From assembly GCF_000761245.1 (NCBI RefSeq), contig NZ_AWOR01000012.1:62001-126000 (forward strand): a DNA stretch of 64,000 bases, in the 5' to 3' direction. A model generated the notes under the pieces. The model did no database searches, was not told the origin of the DNA, and was given only the letters and a program-made list of their open reading frames with translations. Both the position numbers and the translations under genes were made by a program. How positions within the stretch are numbered: position 1 is the first letter of the stretch; each line of letters opens with the position of its first letter. The stretch is from Comamonas testosteroni (GTDB lineage Bacteria > Pseudomonadota > Gammaproteobacteria > Burkholderiales > Burkholderiaceae_C). Shown piece after piece: positions 30,124-38,617 of this stretch.

Positions 30124-30137
30124 GTGGGAGCCGGAAA

Positions 30138-31010
30138 TCAGCCTTCGACGATCAGCTGCGCGCGCGGCGCATAGCCATGATTGAGCGGACCGTGACCCTG
30201 GCCGGTATAGACCTCGGCGCCCGCTTCGATGGCGCCCAGAATATAGCGCCGCGCCTCAGTCACTGCCGCCTCCAGCGCCAGACCCTGGGCCAGGAAAGAT
30301 GCAATCGCCGACGACAGCGTGCAACCCGTGCCGTGACCGTTATGGGTGATGATGCGCTGCGACTGCAGGCGCAGATAGTCGCCGGCCTGCTGGCCTTGCC
30401 GGCCCAGCACATCCATGACCAGATCGCCGCTCAGATGCCCGCCCTTGAGCAACACCGCCGGCGCCCCCATGGCCAGCAGATCGGCCACGGCCGCATCCAG
30501 CGCTCCAATGCCGTCGATGCTGCGACCCAGCAGCAAAGCTGCTTCATCCAGATTGGGGGTAATCACCGTCGCCAGCGGAAACAGCTCGCTGACCAGCGCC
30601 TGTGCCGTCTCGGGAACGATCAGGCGATCGCCACTGGTGGCCACCATCACAGGATCCAGCACCACGTTCCTGATCCGGTGGCGACGGATCGCATCCGCCA
30701 CCACGCTCACCACATCGGGGGTTGCCAGCATGCCGATCTTGACGGCATCGACGCCTATGTCCTGCACAACTGCATCGATCTGGCCACGCACGGTATCGAG
30801 CGGAATGCCGTGAATACCCGTCACGCCCAGCGTGTTCTGCACGGTGATGGCCGTGATCGCCGTCATGCCGTAGCAGCCCAGTGCCGCGCAGGTCTTGAGG
30901 TCGGCCTGGATGCCGGCACCACCGCCGCTGTCCGAGCCGGCAATGGAGAGCACGCGCGCATAGCGCTTTTTTGCGGCGCCGGAGATGGAGGATGAAGCAA
31001 TCACTGTCAT
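30138..31010 (-). CDS. thiD: Hydroxymethylpyrimidine / phosphomethylpyrimidine kinase
   Basis: Ribokinase-fold enzyme of 290 residues making HMP pyrophosphate for thiamine synthesis. Substrate motif SIAGSDSGGGAGIQADLK is near residues 22-39, VLDPVMVATSGD is present, and the anion hole lies in NGHGTGCTLSSA. It faces away from thiOSGE; the shared 290-base gap contains a TPP riboswitch for the other strand only. No thiE domain is fused to it. Confidence 0.92.
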   Translation of the reverse strand: MTVIASSSISGAAKKRYARVLSIAGSDSGGGAGIQADLKTCAALGCYGMTAITAITVQNTLGVTGIHGIPLDTVRGQIDAVVQDIGVDAVKIGMLATPDVVSVVADAIRRHRIRNVVLDPVMVATSGDRLIVPETAQALVSELFPLATVITPNLDEAALLLGRSIDGIGALDAAVADLLAMGAPAVLLKGGHLSGDLVMDVLGRQGQQAGDYLRLQSQRIITHNGHGTGCTLSSAIASFLAQGLALEAAVTEARRYILGAIEAGAEVYTGQGHGPLNHGYAPRAQLIVEG

Positions 31011-31079
31011 GGTAAAAATTATCGCCCATGCGCATGGTCAATGCGTGCTGTTTGCGGTTGTGCTGTAATGTCCAACGGA

Positions 31080-31228
31080 CGAAACAGGGGTGTCCCGCAG
31101 GCAAGCAGCCTGCGTGGACTGAGAAACACCCTGGGGCAGCGCCAGCCACCGGCTGCGCACCAGAGCACCATCCGTGCCCTGTGCCCCCTGCACCCGATCC
31201 AGGTCATGCTGGCGTGGGGAGTTTCACA
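31080..31228 (+). ncRNA. TPP riboswitch upstream of thiO-thiS-thiG-thiE
   Basis: TPP-aptamer blocks in order: caggggtgtccc, ggactgagaaacaccc, then cacccgatccaggtcatgc and tggcgtgggga. The stem between ctgaga and the second half is extended by roughly 60 bases (ggggca pairing with tgcccc around a GC-rich branch). It ends about 70 bases before the thiO start and is expected to shut off the operon when TPP is plentiful. Confidence 0.9.
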
Positions 31229-31300
31229 AGCCGCAAGGCATGCCGCGTTTTGTCCTGCACATGGCCCTGTTCCTGTGTCCGGATGGAAAACGATTTGCAC

Positions 31301-32407
31301 ATGTCATTGCTACAAGCTTCTTCAAAGATCGCAATTCTCGGCGGCGGCCTCATGGGCCGTCTGCTGTCGCTGGCCCTGGCCCAGCGCGGTCACGCCATCG
31401 ACCTCTATGACGCGCACGGCCCGCAAGGCGATGGCGCTGCGGCGCGCGTGGCGGCCGCCATGCTGGCGCCGCTGGCCGAGTCGGCCATTACCGAGCCTGG
31501 CGTGGTGCGCATGGGCCAGCATGGGCTCAGGCGCTGGCCCGAGCTGATAGCCCAGCTCGAGCAGCATGTGTTTCTGCAGCAAAACGGCACGCTGATCCTC
31601 TGGCACCGTCAGGACCAGGGCGATGCGGCGCGCTTTTTCGGTCTGCTGGAGAAAAACCGCCGCATCAACCCCAGCCTGCCGGCCATGCAGGAGAAGACCG
31701 GCGCGGCGCTGCACGACTGCGAGCCCGCGCTGCAGGGGCGCTTCAACCAGGCCGTCTATCTGCCCGGCGAAGGCCAGCTCGACAACCGCCAGCTGCTGAC
31801 GGCGCTGCTCGACAAGCTCAGCGCCCTGGGCGTGCGGCTGCACTGGGAGAGCCCGCGCGAGGTCAGCGACTTCCGCCCCGGCGAAACCCATGGCGACAGC
31901 GGCCAGCCCGACTTCGTGTTCGACTGCCGGGGCCTGGGTGCACGCACCCAGTGGAAGCAGCTGCGCGGCATTCGCGGCGAGGTGGTGCGCATCCACGCGC
32001 CTGAAGTCACGCTGCAGCGCCCCACACGCCTGATCCATCCGCGCTACCCCATCTATATCGCGCCCAAGGAAGATCATCTGTTCGTGATTGGCGCCACCGA
32101 GATCGAGTCCGACGATATGTCGCCGGCCAGCGTGCGCTCCACGCTGGAGCTGCTGAGCGCGGCCTATACCGTGCACTCCGGCTTTGCCGAAGGCCGCATT
32201 GTGGAGATCGCCACCCAGTGCCGCCCCACCCTGCCCGATAATCTGCCCGCCGTGCGCCTGCTGACCCCGCGCGTCATGGAAGTCAACGGCCTCTACCGTC
32301 ACGGCTTCATGATCTCGCCCGCCATGCTGGACGTGGTGCTGGAGCTGGTGGACCACAACGACTCGCCGCTGGCGCGCGAGTTCGATGTCGTCGTGCATCG
32401 CGGCTGA
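31301..32407 (+). CDS. thiO: Glycine oxidase-like FAD enzyme ThiO
   Basis: FAD-dependent D-amino-acid oxidase-family protein of about 368 residues that makes dehydroglycine for the thiazole ring of thiamine. A dinucleotide-binding motif ILGGGLMGRLLSLALAQRG is at the N-terminus. The FAD-contact segment RVAAAMLAPLAE and the C-terminal NGLYRHGFMISPAM are typical. ATG 31301 is used; ATG 31283 in frame is an alternative, and neither has a convincing ribosome site. First gene of the thiOSGE operon. Confidence 0.88.
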   Translation: MSLLQASSKIAILGGGLMGRLLSLALAQRGHAIDLYDAHGPQGDGAAARVAAAMLAPLAESAITEPGVVRMGQHGLRRWPELIAQLEQHVFLQQNGTLILWHRQDQGDAARFFGLLEKNRRINPSLPAMQEKTGAALHDCEPALQGRFNQAVYLPGEGQLDNRQLLTALLDKLSALGVRLHWESPREVSDFRPGETHGDSGQPDFVFDCRGLGARTQWKQLRGIRGEVVRIHAPEVTLQRPTRLIHPRYPIYIAPKEDHLFVIGATEIESDDMSPASVRSTLELLSAAYTVHSGFAEGRIVEIATQCRPTLPDNLPAVRLLTPRVMEVNGLYRHGFMISPAMLDVVLELVDHNDSPLAREFDVVVHRG

Positions 32408-32513
32408 ACTGCGAGCCCGAACTTTGGCGCACAGCACTTGCACCCCCGGCGCACGCAAGCACCACCGTGCAGAGGTTTAACTTAGCTCCCGCTTTATTTT
32501 CCGTTTCCATGCC

Positions 32514-32711
32514 ATGAAGATCACTCTCAACCAGCAAGCCGCCGAGCTGCCAGCCCATGCCACCGTGGCCGATGCGCTGGCGCAGATGCAGGCCAGGCCC
32601 CCGTTTGCCGTGGCGGTCAACACGGTGTTCGTGCCCAAGACGCAGTACGCCGACCATCCGCTCAATGAGGGCGACAGGATGGAAGTCATCTCTCCGGTGA
32701 CTGGTGGCTAG
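32514..32711 (+). CDS. thiS: Thiamine biosynthesis sulfur carrier ThiS
   Basis: Ubiquitin-like sulfur carrier of 65 residues ending in the required Gly-Gly (SPVTGG). The C-terminus is adenylated and thiocarboxylated before sulfur is passed to ThiG. No thiF is in the window, so the activating enzyme must be elsewhere (MoeB could serve). It lies 106 bases after thiO. Confidence 0.92.
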   Translation: MKITLNQQAAELPAHATVADALAQMQARPPFAVAVNTVFVPKTQYADHPLNEGDRMEVISPVTGG

Positions 32712-32718
32712 AAATGAA

Positions 32719-32812
32719 TCCCCCTGAGTCGCTTCGCGCCTTCCCCCAGGGGACGACACCCTCGCGGCGAGGCGGCTCTTGCTCGGTGTCACTGACTTGG
32801 CACATGCCTGTT
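32719..32812 (+). repeat. Dispersed GC-rich repeat, copy B
   Basis: Block order ccccctgagtcgcttcgcg, ccccc/gggg hairpin, gacgacacc, cggcgaggcggc and cttgctcggtgtc parallels copies at 10411-10520 (minus) and 35686-35784 (plus). It sits inside the thi operon between thiS and thiG. Confidence 0.65.
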
Positions 32813-32870
32813 TGAGGCTCATTGGGCCTCACGCGCATTGCAGTACAAAGACAGGAGATATAGATAAATC

Positions 32871-33674
32871 ATGAATACCAAAACTACCGACGACGCCCTG
32901 GTTCTCTACGGCCAGCGTTTTGAAAGCCGCTTGCTGCTGGGCACCTCGCGCTATCCCTCGCCGGCGATTCTCGAAGCCGCCGTGGAGCGCGCCAGGCCCG
33001 CCATGGTCACGGCCTCGCTGCGCCGCCAGGGCAGCAATGCCGCCGAGACCGGTGCCAGCTTCTGGGAGCTGCTGCGCAAGCTCAATGTGCCCGTGCTGCC
33101 CAACACGGCAGGCTGCATGACCATCCAGGAGGCCGTGACCACAGCCCAGATGGCACGCGAAGTCTTCGACACCCCCTGGATCAAGCTGGAGCTGATCGGT
33201 GACGACTACACGCTGCAGCCCGATACGCTCAATCTGGTGGAAGCAGCCTCCATCCTCATCAAGGACGGCTTCCAGGTCCTGCCCTACACCACCTACGACC
33301 TGGTGCTGTGCCAGAAGCTCGTCGACGTGGGCTGCCAGGCCGTCATGCCCTGGGCTGCGCCCATCGGCACGGGCCGTGGCCCCGTCAACCCCTATGCCAT
33401 GCAGATGCTGCGCGAGCGCCTGAAGGTGCCGCTGATCGTGGATGCCGGCCTGGGCCGTCCATCCCACGCCTGCACGGTGATGGAATGGGGTTATGACGCC
33501 GTGCTGCTGAACACCGCCGTGGCCCTGTCCGAAGATCCCGTGGCCATGGCCGGCGCCTTCTCCGATGCCGTCAATGCCGGTCACGCCGCCTGGCGCGCAG
33601 GTGCCATGGCCGAGCAGAACGCCGCCCAGCCCAGCACGCCCGTGCTGGGCACCCCTTTCTGGCATCAGGAATAA
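32871..33674 (+). CDS. thiG: Thiazole synthase
   Basis: TIM-barrel enzyme of 267 residues that builds thiazole phosphate from deoxyxylulose phosphate, dehydroglycine and ThiS thiocarboxylate. Conserved stretches: FESRLLLGTSRYPSP, IKLELIGD with the Schiff-base lysine, LPYTTYDLVLCQKL and APIGTGRG. Start ATG 32871 with AGGAGA upstream. About 160 bases separate it from thiS, filled mostly by a dispersed repeat. Confidence 0.94.
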   Translation: MNTKTTDDALVLYGQRFESRLLLGTSRYPSPAILEAAVERARPAMVTASLRRQGSNAAETGASFWELLRKLNVPVLPNTAGCMTIQEAVTTAQMAREVFDTPWIKLELIGDDYTLQPDTLNLVEAASILIKDGFQVLPYTTYDLVLCQKLVDVGCQAVMPWAAPIGTGRGPVNPYAMQMLRERLKVPLIVDAGLGRPSHACTVMEWGYDAVLLNTAVALSEDPVAMAGAFSDAVNAGHAAWRAGAMAEQNAAQPSTPVLGTPFWHQE

Positions 33675-33684
33675 AGGCCGTCCC

Positions 33685-34626
33685 ATGGACTCCGCTGAAA
33701 TCAAGGCCCTTGCGCAAGCCATCATCCACCAGCACAGCGCCAACTTTGGCGCCCAGCTGCACCACGATGCCAACTCGGTCGAGCTGACGCCCCAGCCCGT
33801 ACCGCCCGCGCTGCGCCAGGACCCGGCCTATCTGGCTGCGCTTGAGGCCTGCAGCGAGCTGGGCTTTATTGCCGTGGATGCGCAGACCCTGGCCCAGGCC
33901 TGGCAGCGCCAAAGCGAGCGCACCGACCAATTCGATGTCACCCACTGGCCCGACGACCCACGCGACTTCGGTCTCGGCAAGGCGGACCCGGCCCTCGCCT
34001 TTGCCCATTGCCCGCGCGAGCTGGGCCTGTATGGAGTGCTGCCTACGGCCGAATGGGTGGGCCGCATGGCCCGCGCGGGTGTGCCCACGGTGCAGCTGCG
34101 TTTCAAGTCCAGCGACAAGGCCGCCGTGGCACAAGAGATCAAGGCCGCTGTTGAAGCCGTCAAGGGCACGCAGGCACGCCTGTTCATCAACGACCACTGG
34201 CAGGCCGCGCTGGACGCAGGCGCCTACGGCATCCATGTGGGCCAGGAAGATCTGGACGTGATCGGCCAGCGTGATCTGCAGACCATCCGCAGCTCGGGCA
34301 CCCGCCTGGGCGTCTCCACCCATGGCTACGCAGAGATGGTGCGCGCCCATGCCGTGCAGCCCAGCTATATCGCCCTGGGCGCGGTCTTTCCCACCACGCT
34401 CAAGAAGATGGCGACAGCTCCGCAAGGACTGGCGCGTCTGGCGGCCTATGTGCGGCTGATGCAGCAGTACCCGCTGGTGGCGATTGGCGGCATTTCCGAG
34501 GACCTGTTCCCCGCCGTGCGTGCCACGGGCGTGGGCTCGGTTGCCGTGGTGCGCGCCCTGGTCAATGCACCCGATCCGGAAGCCGCCGCCCAGCATCTGC
34601 TGCAGCGCATGCAGGCTGCTGCTTGA
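33685..34626 (+). CDS. thiE: Thiamine-phosphate synthase with N-terminal extension
   Basis: ThiE joins HMP pyrophosphate and thiazole phosphate. The barrel domain occupies about residues 115-313: GVPTVQLRFKS, LFINDHWQAALDAGAYGIHVGQEDL, STHGYAEM and YIALGAVFPTTLKKM. At 313 residues it is about 100 longer than E. coli ThiE; residues 1-110 form an extra region with no family I recognise (LGFIAVDAQTLAQAWQRQS). ATG 33685 starts 10 bases after thiG ends; the frame continues upstream over thiG but that is a shadow. The motif VFPTTLKKM varies from the common VFPTxTK. Confidence 0.9.
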   Translation: MDSAEIKALAQAIIHQHSANFGAQLHHDANSVELTPQPVPPALRQDPAYLAALEACSELGFIAVDAQTLAQAWQRQSERTDQFDVTHWPDDPRDFGLGKADPALAFAHCPRELGLYGVLPTAEWVGRMARAGVPTVQLRFKSSDKAAVAQEIKAAVEAVKGTQARLFINDHWQAALDAGAYGIHVGQEDLDVIGQRDLQTIRSSGTRLGVSTHGYAEMVRAHAVQPSYIALGAVFPTTLKKMATAPQGLARLAAYVRLMQQYPLVAIGGISEDLFPAVRATGVGSVAVVRALVNAPDPEAAAQHLLQRMQAAA

Positions 34627-34659
34627 GCGCCTCGAAGCGCATCGACTTCCCATTCAATG

Positions 34660-34697
34660 GCCGCCAGCGCTTGATACACAGGCGCCGGCGGCTATTT
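34660..34697 (+). terminator. Hairpin terminator after thiE
   Basis: gccgcc-a-gcgc pairs with gcgc-c-ggcggc over an 11-base loop, followed by tatttt, 33 bases after the thiE stop. Confidence 0.65.
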
Positions 34698-34769
34698 TCA
34701 TTGAGAGATTCAAGACGCCAACCGAGCCAGGTCTGCCTGGCACAGGAAACACCGGAAATAACAAGCTCG

Positions 34770-34796
34770 AATGCCCGCAGCCAGCGGGCATTTTTT
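34770..34796 (+). terminator. Second rho-independent terminator
   Basis: Stem atgcccgc / gcgggcat, loop agcca, then a T-run. It backs up the first hairpin. Apart from these two hairpins I see no gene in 34627-34965; it should also hold the promoter of the Crp/Fnr gene. Confidence 0.9.
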
Positions 34797-34965
34797 ATGG
34801 AGCGCCGCTGCGCAGGCCGCATGGCCACTGGGTTTTCTTGATTGGCGCAAGCCCTCTTCGCGGTAAAAGCGGACACACAGGTGACAACCCTGAGTCCCGC
34901 AGTTGCGGCACAGCCGGTCCCACACGCGACAATGGGGCGGTTACCAGTCACGCATAAGACAGAAC

Positions 34966-35685
34966 ATGGACGAGCCAATTCTTAGTATGGAAGAACGTGA
35001 GGCGATCAACTCTGGTCGCTGGTTTTCATCCCTTTCGCCCTCTTTGCGGCACGACATTCTTCGATGCGCTTACGTCAAACGATACAAAGATGGCATGCTC
35101 ATCTGCGCTCGCGGCGAACCGCCCGAGGAGTGGATTGCCTGTGCACGTGGCGCGGTGCGAGTCAGCTCCACCTCCATCACCGGCAAGCAGATCACGCTGA
35201 CCTACGTGGAGCCGGGCATCTGGTTCGGGGATGTCGCGATTCTGGATGGCGACAAGCGCACGCACGACGCCTATGCACATGGCGAGACCACGCTGCTGTG
35301 CGTATCCAAGGCGGACTTCAAGCGCATTCTGGCAGAGCATGTGGAGTTTTCCGAAGCGATCTTGCGCCTCAACGCACGCCGAGTACGTCAGCTCTACGGT
35401 CTGGTGGAAGACCTCAACACCTTGCCGCTGCGAGCGCGCCTGGCCAAGCAGCTGCTGCACCTGACGCGCAGCTATGGCGTGATGAGTCTGTCGGACAGCA
35501 ACGAGATCCGCATCGGCCTGCATCTGGCGCAGGAAGAGCTGGCGCAATTGCTGGGCGCCTCGCGCCAGCGTGTGAACCAGGAACTCAAGTCCATGGAGCG
35601 CGAGGAAGTCATTCGCATCGAGCCGGGTGGCCTCATCGTGCGCGACCGGGTGACGCTGCTGCGCATTGCAGACACCGACCATTAA
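34966..35685 (+). CDS. Crp/Fnr-family transcriptional regulator
   Basis: Regulator of 239 residues. A cyclic-nucleotide-binding-like beta-roll fills about 20-130 (YKDGMLICARGEPPEEW, GIWFGDVAILDG), then a dimer helix and a C-terminal winged helix-turn-helix (about 165-235) with LAQEELAQLLGASRQRVNQEL. No Fnr-type cysteine cluster is seen, so it is not an iron-sulfur oxygen sensor; a cAMP-like ligand or none is more likely. It precedes a dispersed repeat and the LvaA-like gene, but a link is not shown. ATG 34966 is chosen; the frame continues 21 residues upstream without support. Confidence 0.85.
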   Translation: MDEPILSMEEREAINSGRWFSSLSPSLRHDILRCAYVKRYKDGMLICARGEPPEEWIACARGAVRVSSTSITGKQITLTYVEPGIWFGDVAILDGDKRTHDAYAHGETTLLCVSKADFKRILAEHVEFSEAILRLNARRVRQLYGLVEDLNTLPLRARLAKQLLHLTRSYGVMSLSDSNEIRIGLHLAQEELAQLLGASRQRVNQELKSMEREEVIRIEPGGLIVRDRVTLLRIADTDH

Positions 35686-35784
35686 CCCCCCTGGGCCGCT
35701 TTGCGGCTTCCCCCCAAGGGGGGACGACATCTTCGCTGCGGGGCGGCCCTTGCTTGATGTCTCACTCTTGGGCTGTGCCTGTTT
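35686..35784 (+). repeat. Dispersed GC-rich repeat, copy C
   Basis: Begins immediately after the Crp/Fnr stop: gccgctttgcggc hairpin, cccccc/gggggg hairpin, gacgacat, ctgcggggcggc and cttgcttgatgtct. Closest to copy A at 10411-10520 and related to copy B at 32719-32812. Confidence 0.68.
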
Positions 35785-35947
35785 TCGAGGCGGCTAGCTT
35801 TGGCCGCCCTCAGCGTTCACGCTTTCTTGCATCTTCGCCGCGTTCTGCGGCAGCTCCCCCATTTCACGCATTCGCTTGCCGCACCTCTGGTGTGGTGCGG
35901 CGGGCTGCGCCTTGCCCATCACAAATCGAACACAGGACTGAGACAGT

Positions 35948-37033
35948 ATGAGCACTTATGAGCATTTCGTCGGCACCCGCGCGGTTTCCGATCAGCATGC
36001 GTTTGATATCGATGCCATGACCGACTGGATGGGCCGGCATGTCCAGGGCTTTGAAGGTCCGCTGCAGGTGGAGATGTTCAAGGGCGGCCAGTCCAACCCC
36101 ACCTACAAGCTGATCACGCCCGGCAAAAGCTATGTGATGCGCGCCAAGCCCGGCCCTGTGGCCAAGCTGCTGCCTTCGGCCCATGCGATCGAGCGCGAGT
36201 ACCGCGTCATGAAGGGCCTGGCCGGCACCGATGTGCCCGTGCCGCATATGTATGCGCTTTGCGAGGATGAATCCGTCATCGGCCGCGCTTTCTACATCAT
36301 GGAGTTCATGGAAGGCCGCGTGCTCTGGGACCAGTCCCTGCCCGGCATGACGCCCGCCGAGCGCGGCCAGATCTACGACGAGATGAACCGCGTGATCGCA
36401 GCTCTGCACAGCGTGAAGTTTGCCGAACGCGGCCTGGCCGACTACGGCAAGAGCGGCAATTACTTCGAGCGCCAGATCGGCCGCTGGAGCAAGCAGTATG
36501 TGGCCTCCGTGACCCAGCCCATCCCCGAGATGGACCGGCTGATGGAGTGGCTTCCCGCCCATATGCCGGCCAGTGCACGCGACGAGGGACGTGTCTCCAT
36601 CGTGCATGGCGACTACCGCCTGGACAACCTGATGTTCCACCCCACCGAGCCGCGCGTGATTGCCGTGCTGGACTGGGAGCTGTCCACGCTGGGCCACCCG
36701 CTGGCCGACTTCAGCTACCACTGCATGAGCTGGCATATCCCGGCCGAGCTGGGCCGCGGCATTGCGGGCCTGGACATCGCAGGCCTGGGCATCCCTGCCG
36801 AGCACGATTACATGCAGCGCTACTGCCAGCGCACCGGCATTGCCGATGTGGCCACGCTGCAGCGCGACTGGAACTTCTACCTGGCCTACAACATGTTCCG
36901 CATCGCGGCCATCCTGCAAGGCATTGCCAAGCGTGTCGAGGCCGGCACGGCCTCCAGCGCCCAGGCCAAGGCCTCGGGCGACACCGCCCGCCCCATGGCC
37001 GAGCTGGCCTGGTCCTTCGCTCAGCGCGCCTGA
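35948..37033 (+). CDS. Phosphotransferase family protein (APH fold, LvaA/ACAD11-kinase-like)
   Basis: Kinase-like protein of 361 residues with the aminoglycoside-phosphotransferase fold. Features are the N-lobe GGQSNPTYKL, the catalytic loop IVHGDYRLDNLMFH and the metal-binding AVLDWELSTLGHPLAD. In this family the neighbour is usually an acyl-CoA dehydrogenase, and the pair equals the kinase and dehydrogenase halves of human ACAD10/11 or Pseudomonas LvaA and LvaC. Those phosphorylate 4-hydroxyacyl-CoA at the hydroxyl. Here the dehydrogenase starts 51 bases downstream, supporting the same role; antibiotic resistance is unlikely. Confidence 0.82.
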   Translation: MSTYEHFVGTRAVSDQHAFDIDAMTDWMGRHVQGFEGPLQVEMFKGGQSNPTYKLITPGKSYVMRAKPGPVAKLLPSAHAIEREYRVMKGLAGTDVPVPHMYALCEDESVIGRAFYIMEFMEGRVLWDQSLPGMTPAERGQIYDEMNRVIAALHSVKFAERGLADYGKSGNYFERQIGRWSKQYVASVTQPIPEMDRLMEWLPAHMPASARDEGRVSIVHGDYRLDNLMFHPTEPRVIAVLDWELSTLGHPLADFSYHCMSWHIPAELGRGIAGLDIAGLGIPAEHDYMQRYCQRTGIADVATLQRDWNFYLAYNMFRIAAILQGIAKRVEAGTASSAQAKASGDTARPMAELAWSFAQRA

Positions 37034-37084
37034 CTTTCATCCACCACCACGCAATCAGACCGTCCCACAACAAAAGGAGCACTC

Positions 37085-38359
37085 ATGGACTTCGACTACT
37101 CGCCCAAAACCAAGGACCTGCAGCAACGCCTGCTCAAGTTCATGGACGAACACATCTACCCGGCAGAAAAAGAATATGCCGAGGAGATGCAGGCCAACAC
37201 GGCCGCCGGCAAGCGCTGGACGCCGCTGCAAACCATTGAAAAGCTCAAGCCCAAGGCCCAGGCCGCGGGCCTGTGGAATCTGTTCCTGCCCGTGGACAGC
37301 GCCGAAGCCTCGGGCTACCACGGCGCGGGCCTAACCAATCAGGAATACGCACCGCTGGCCGAGATCATGGGCCGCGTGCCATGGGCTTCCGAAGTCTTCA
37401 ACTGCTCCGCGCCGGATACCGGCAATATGGAGACCATTGCCCGCTACGGCAGTGCCGAGCTCAAGCAGCGCTGGCTCAAACCCCTGCTGGAAGGCAAGAT
37501 CCGCTCGGCCTTCGCCATGACCGAGCCCGAAGTCGCCTCCTCCGACGCCACCAATATCTGCACCCGTATCGAGCGCCAGGGCGACGAATACGTGATCAAC
37601 GGCCACAAGTGGTGGATCTCGGGTGCAGGCGATCCTCGCTGCCAGGTCTTCATCACCATGGGCAAGACCGACCCGGAAGCGGCCAAGCATTCGCAGCAGA
37701 GCATGATCATCATCCCGGCCGATGCCAAGGGCATCCGCATCGCGCGTCCGCTGAATGTGATGGGCTATGACGATGCACCCCACGGCCATATGGAGATGTA
37801 TTTCGAGAACGTGCGCGTTCCCGTCGGCAATATCTTGCTGGGCGAAGGGCGCGGCTTCGAGATCGCCCAGGGCCGCCTCGGCCCGGGCCGCATTCACCAC
37901 TGCATGCGCCTGATCGGCCTAGCCGAGCGTGCGTTGGAGCTGATGTGCAAGCGCGCCAGCAGCCGCGTGGCCTTCGGCAAGAGCGTGGCCCAGCAGACCG
38001 TGACGCAGGAGCGCATTGCCGAAGCGCGCTGCAAGATCGACATGGCGCGCCTGCTCACGCTCAAGGCCGCCTGGCTGATGGACGTGGCCGGCAACAAGGT
38101 GGCCAGGACCGAGATCGCAATGATCAAGGTCGTGGCCCCCAGCATGGCCTGTCAGGTCATCGACTGGGCCATGCAGGTGCATGGCGGCGGCGGCATGTGC
38201 GATGACTTCCCGCTGGCCTATGCCTATGCCGCAGCACGCACGCTGCGCTTTGCCGACGGCCCCGACGAGGTGCACCGCAACGCGATTGCCAAGTGGGAGC
38301 TGGGCAAATACGGCAGCTACGGCAAGAACGCCGAAGTGCCCATCACGCGCGGCGGCTGA
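37085..38359 (+). CDS. Acyl-CoA dehydrogenase (LvaC/ACAD11-like)
   Basis: FAD-dependent acyl-CoA dehydrogenase of 424 residues with core domains only. Motifs: [49 protein letters not shown] and [16 protein letters not shown]. The cysteine-containing GGGGMCDD segment is where many family members have a GGxG loop. It has a strong ribosome site (AAAAGGAG) and follows the kinase gene. With it, it may turn 4-phospho-acyl-CoA into enoyl- or 3-hydroxyacyl-CoA for beta-oxidation. The unit ends in a strong terminator. Confidence 0.87.
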   Translation: MDFDYSPKTKDLQQRLLKFMDEHIYPAEKEYAEEMQANTAAGKRWTPLQTIEKLKPKAQAAGLWNLFLPVDSAEASGYHGAGLTNQEYAPLAEIMGRVPWASEVFNCSAPDTGNMETIARYGSAELKQRWLKPLLEGKIRSAFAMTEPEVASSDATNICTRIERQGDEYVINGHKWWISGAGDPRCQVFITMGKTDPEAAKHSQQSMIIIPADAKGIRIARPLNVMGYDDAPHGHMEMYFENVRVPVGNILLGEGRGFEIAQGRLGPGRIHHCMRLIGLAERALELMCKRASSRVAFGKSVAQQTVTQERIAEARCKIDMARLLTLKAAWLMDVAGNKVARTEIAMIKVVAPSMACQVIDWAMQVHGGGGMCDDFPLAYAYAAARTLRFADGPDEVHRNAIAKWELGKYGSYGKNAEVPITRGG

Positions 38360-38404
38360 TGTGGGTCAGCGGTAGCACATCGCGCCGCTGCTGCTGCCCG
38401 GAAA

Positions 38405-38443
38405 CAAAAACACCCCGTCAGCCACGGCTGCGGGGTGTTTTTG
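38405..38443 (+). terminator. Rho-independent terminator
   Basis: 13-bp stem caaaaacaccccg / cggggtgtttttg enclosing an extra cagc/gctg helix; it ends the kinase-dehydrogenase unit. Confidence 0.9.
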
Positions 38444-38476
38444 CTTCGAAGGCAGATTTATTATCTACTATTAAAA

Positions 38477-38536
38477 AAGAAGCTTATAACGCCCTATATA
38501 AAACGATTTCAGATACAAAACATATTGAAATTCAAT
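38477..38536. repeat. AT-rich intergenic repeat, copy 2
   Basis: Contains agcttataacgccctatat, then gatttcag and catattgaaatt, aligning with 45-105 and partly with 62058-62127. It lies between the acyl-CoA dehydrogenase gene and the chemoreceptor gene. Confidence 0.5.
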
Positions 38537-38617
38537 GAATACAAGCGATAAGCGCTTCCCAATCAATAGCATCATGGCTAGCGGCACCGGGCCCGGCACC
38601 GCGCGCCCGTACCGGGC

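Noticed and set aside
35948..37033. Antibiotic-resistance aminoglycoside phosphotransferase
   Set aside because: The fold matches, but the neighbour is an acyl-CoA dehydrogenase and the sequence resembles the LvaA/ACAD11 kinase group.
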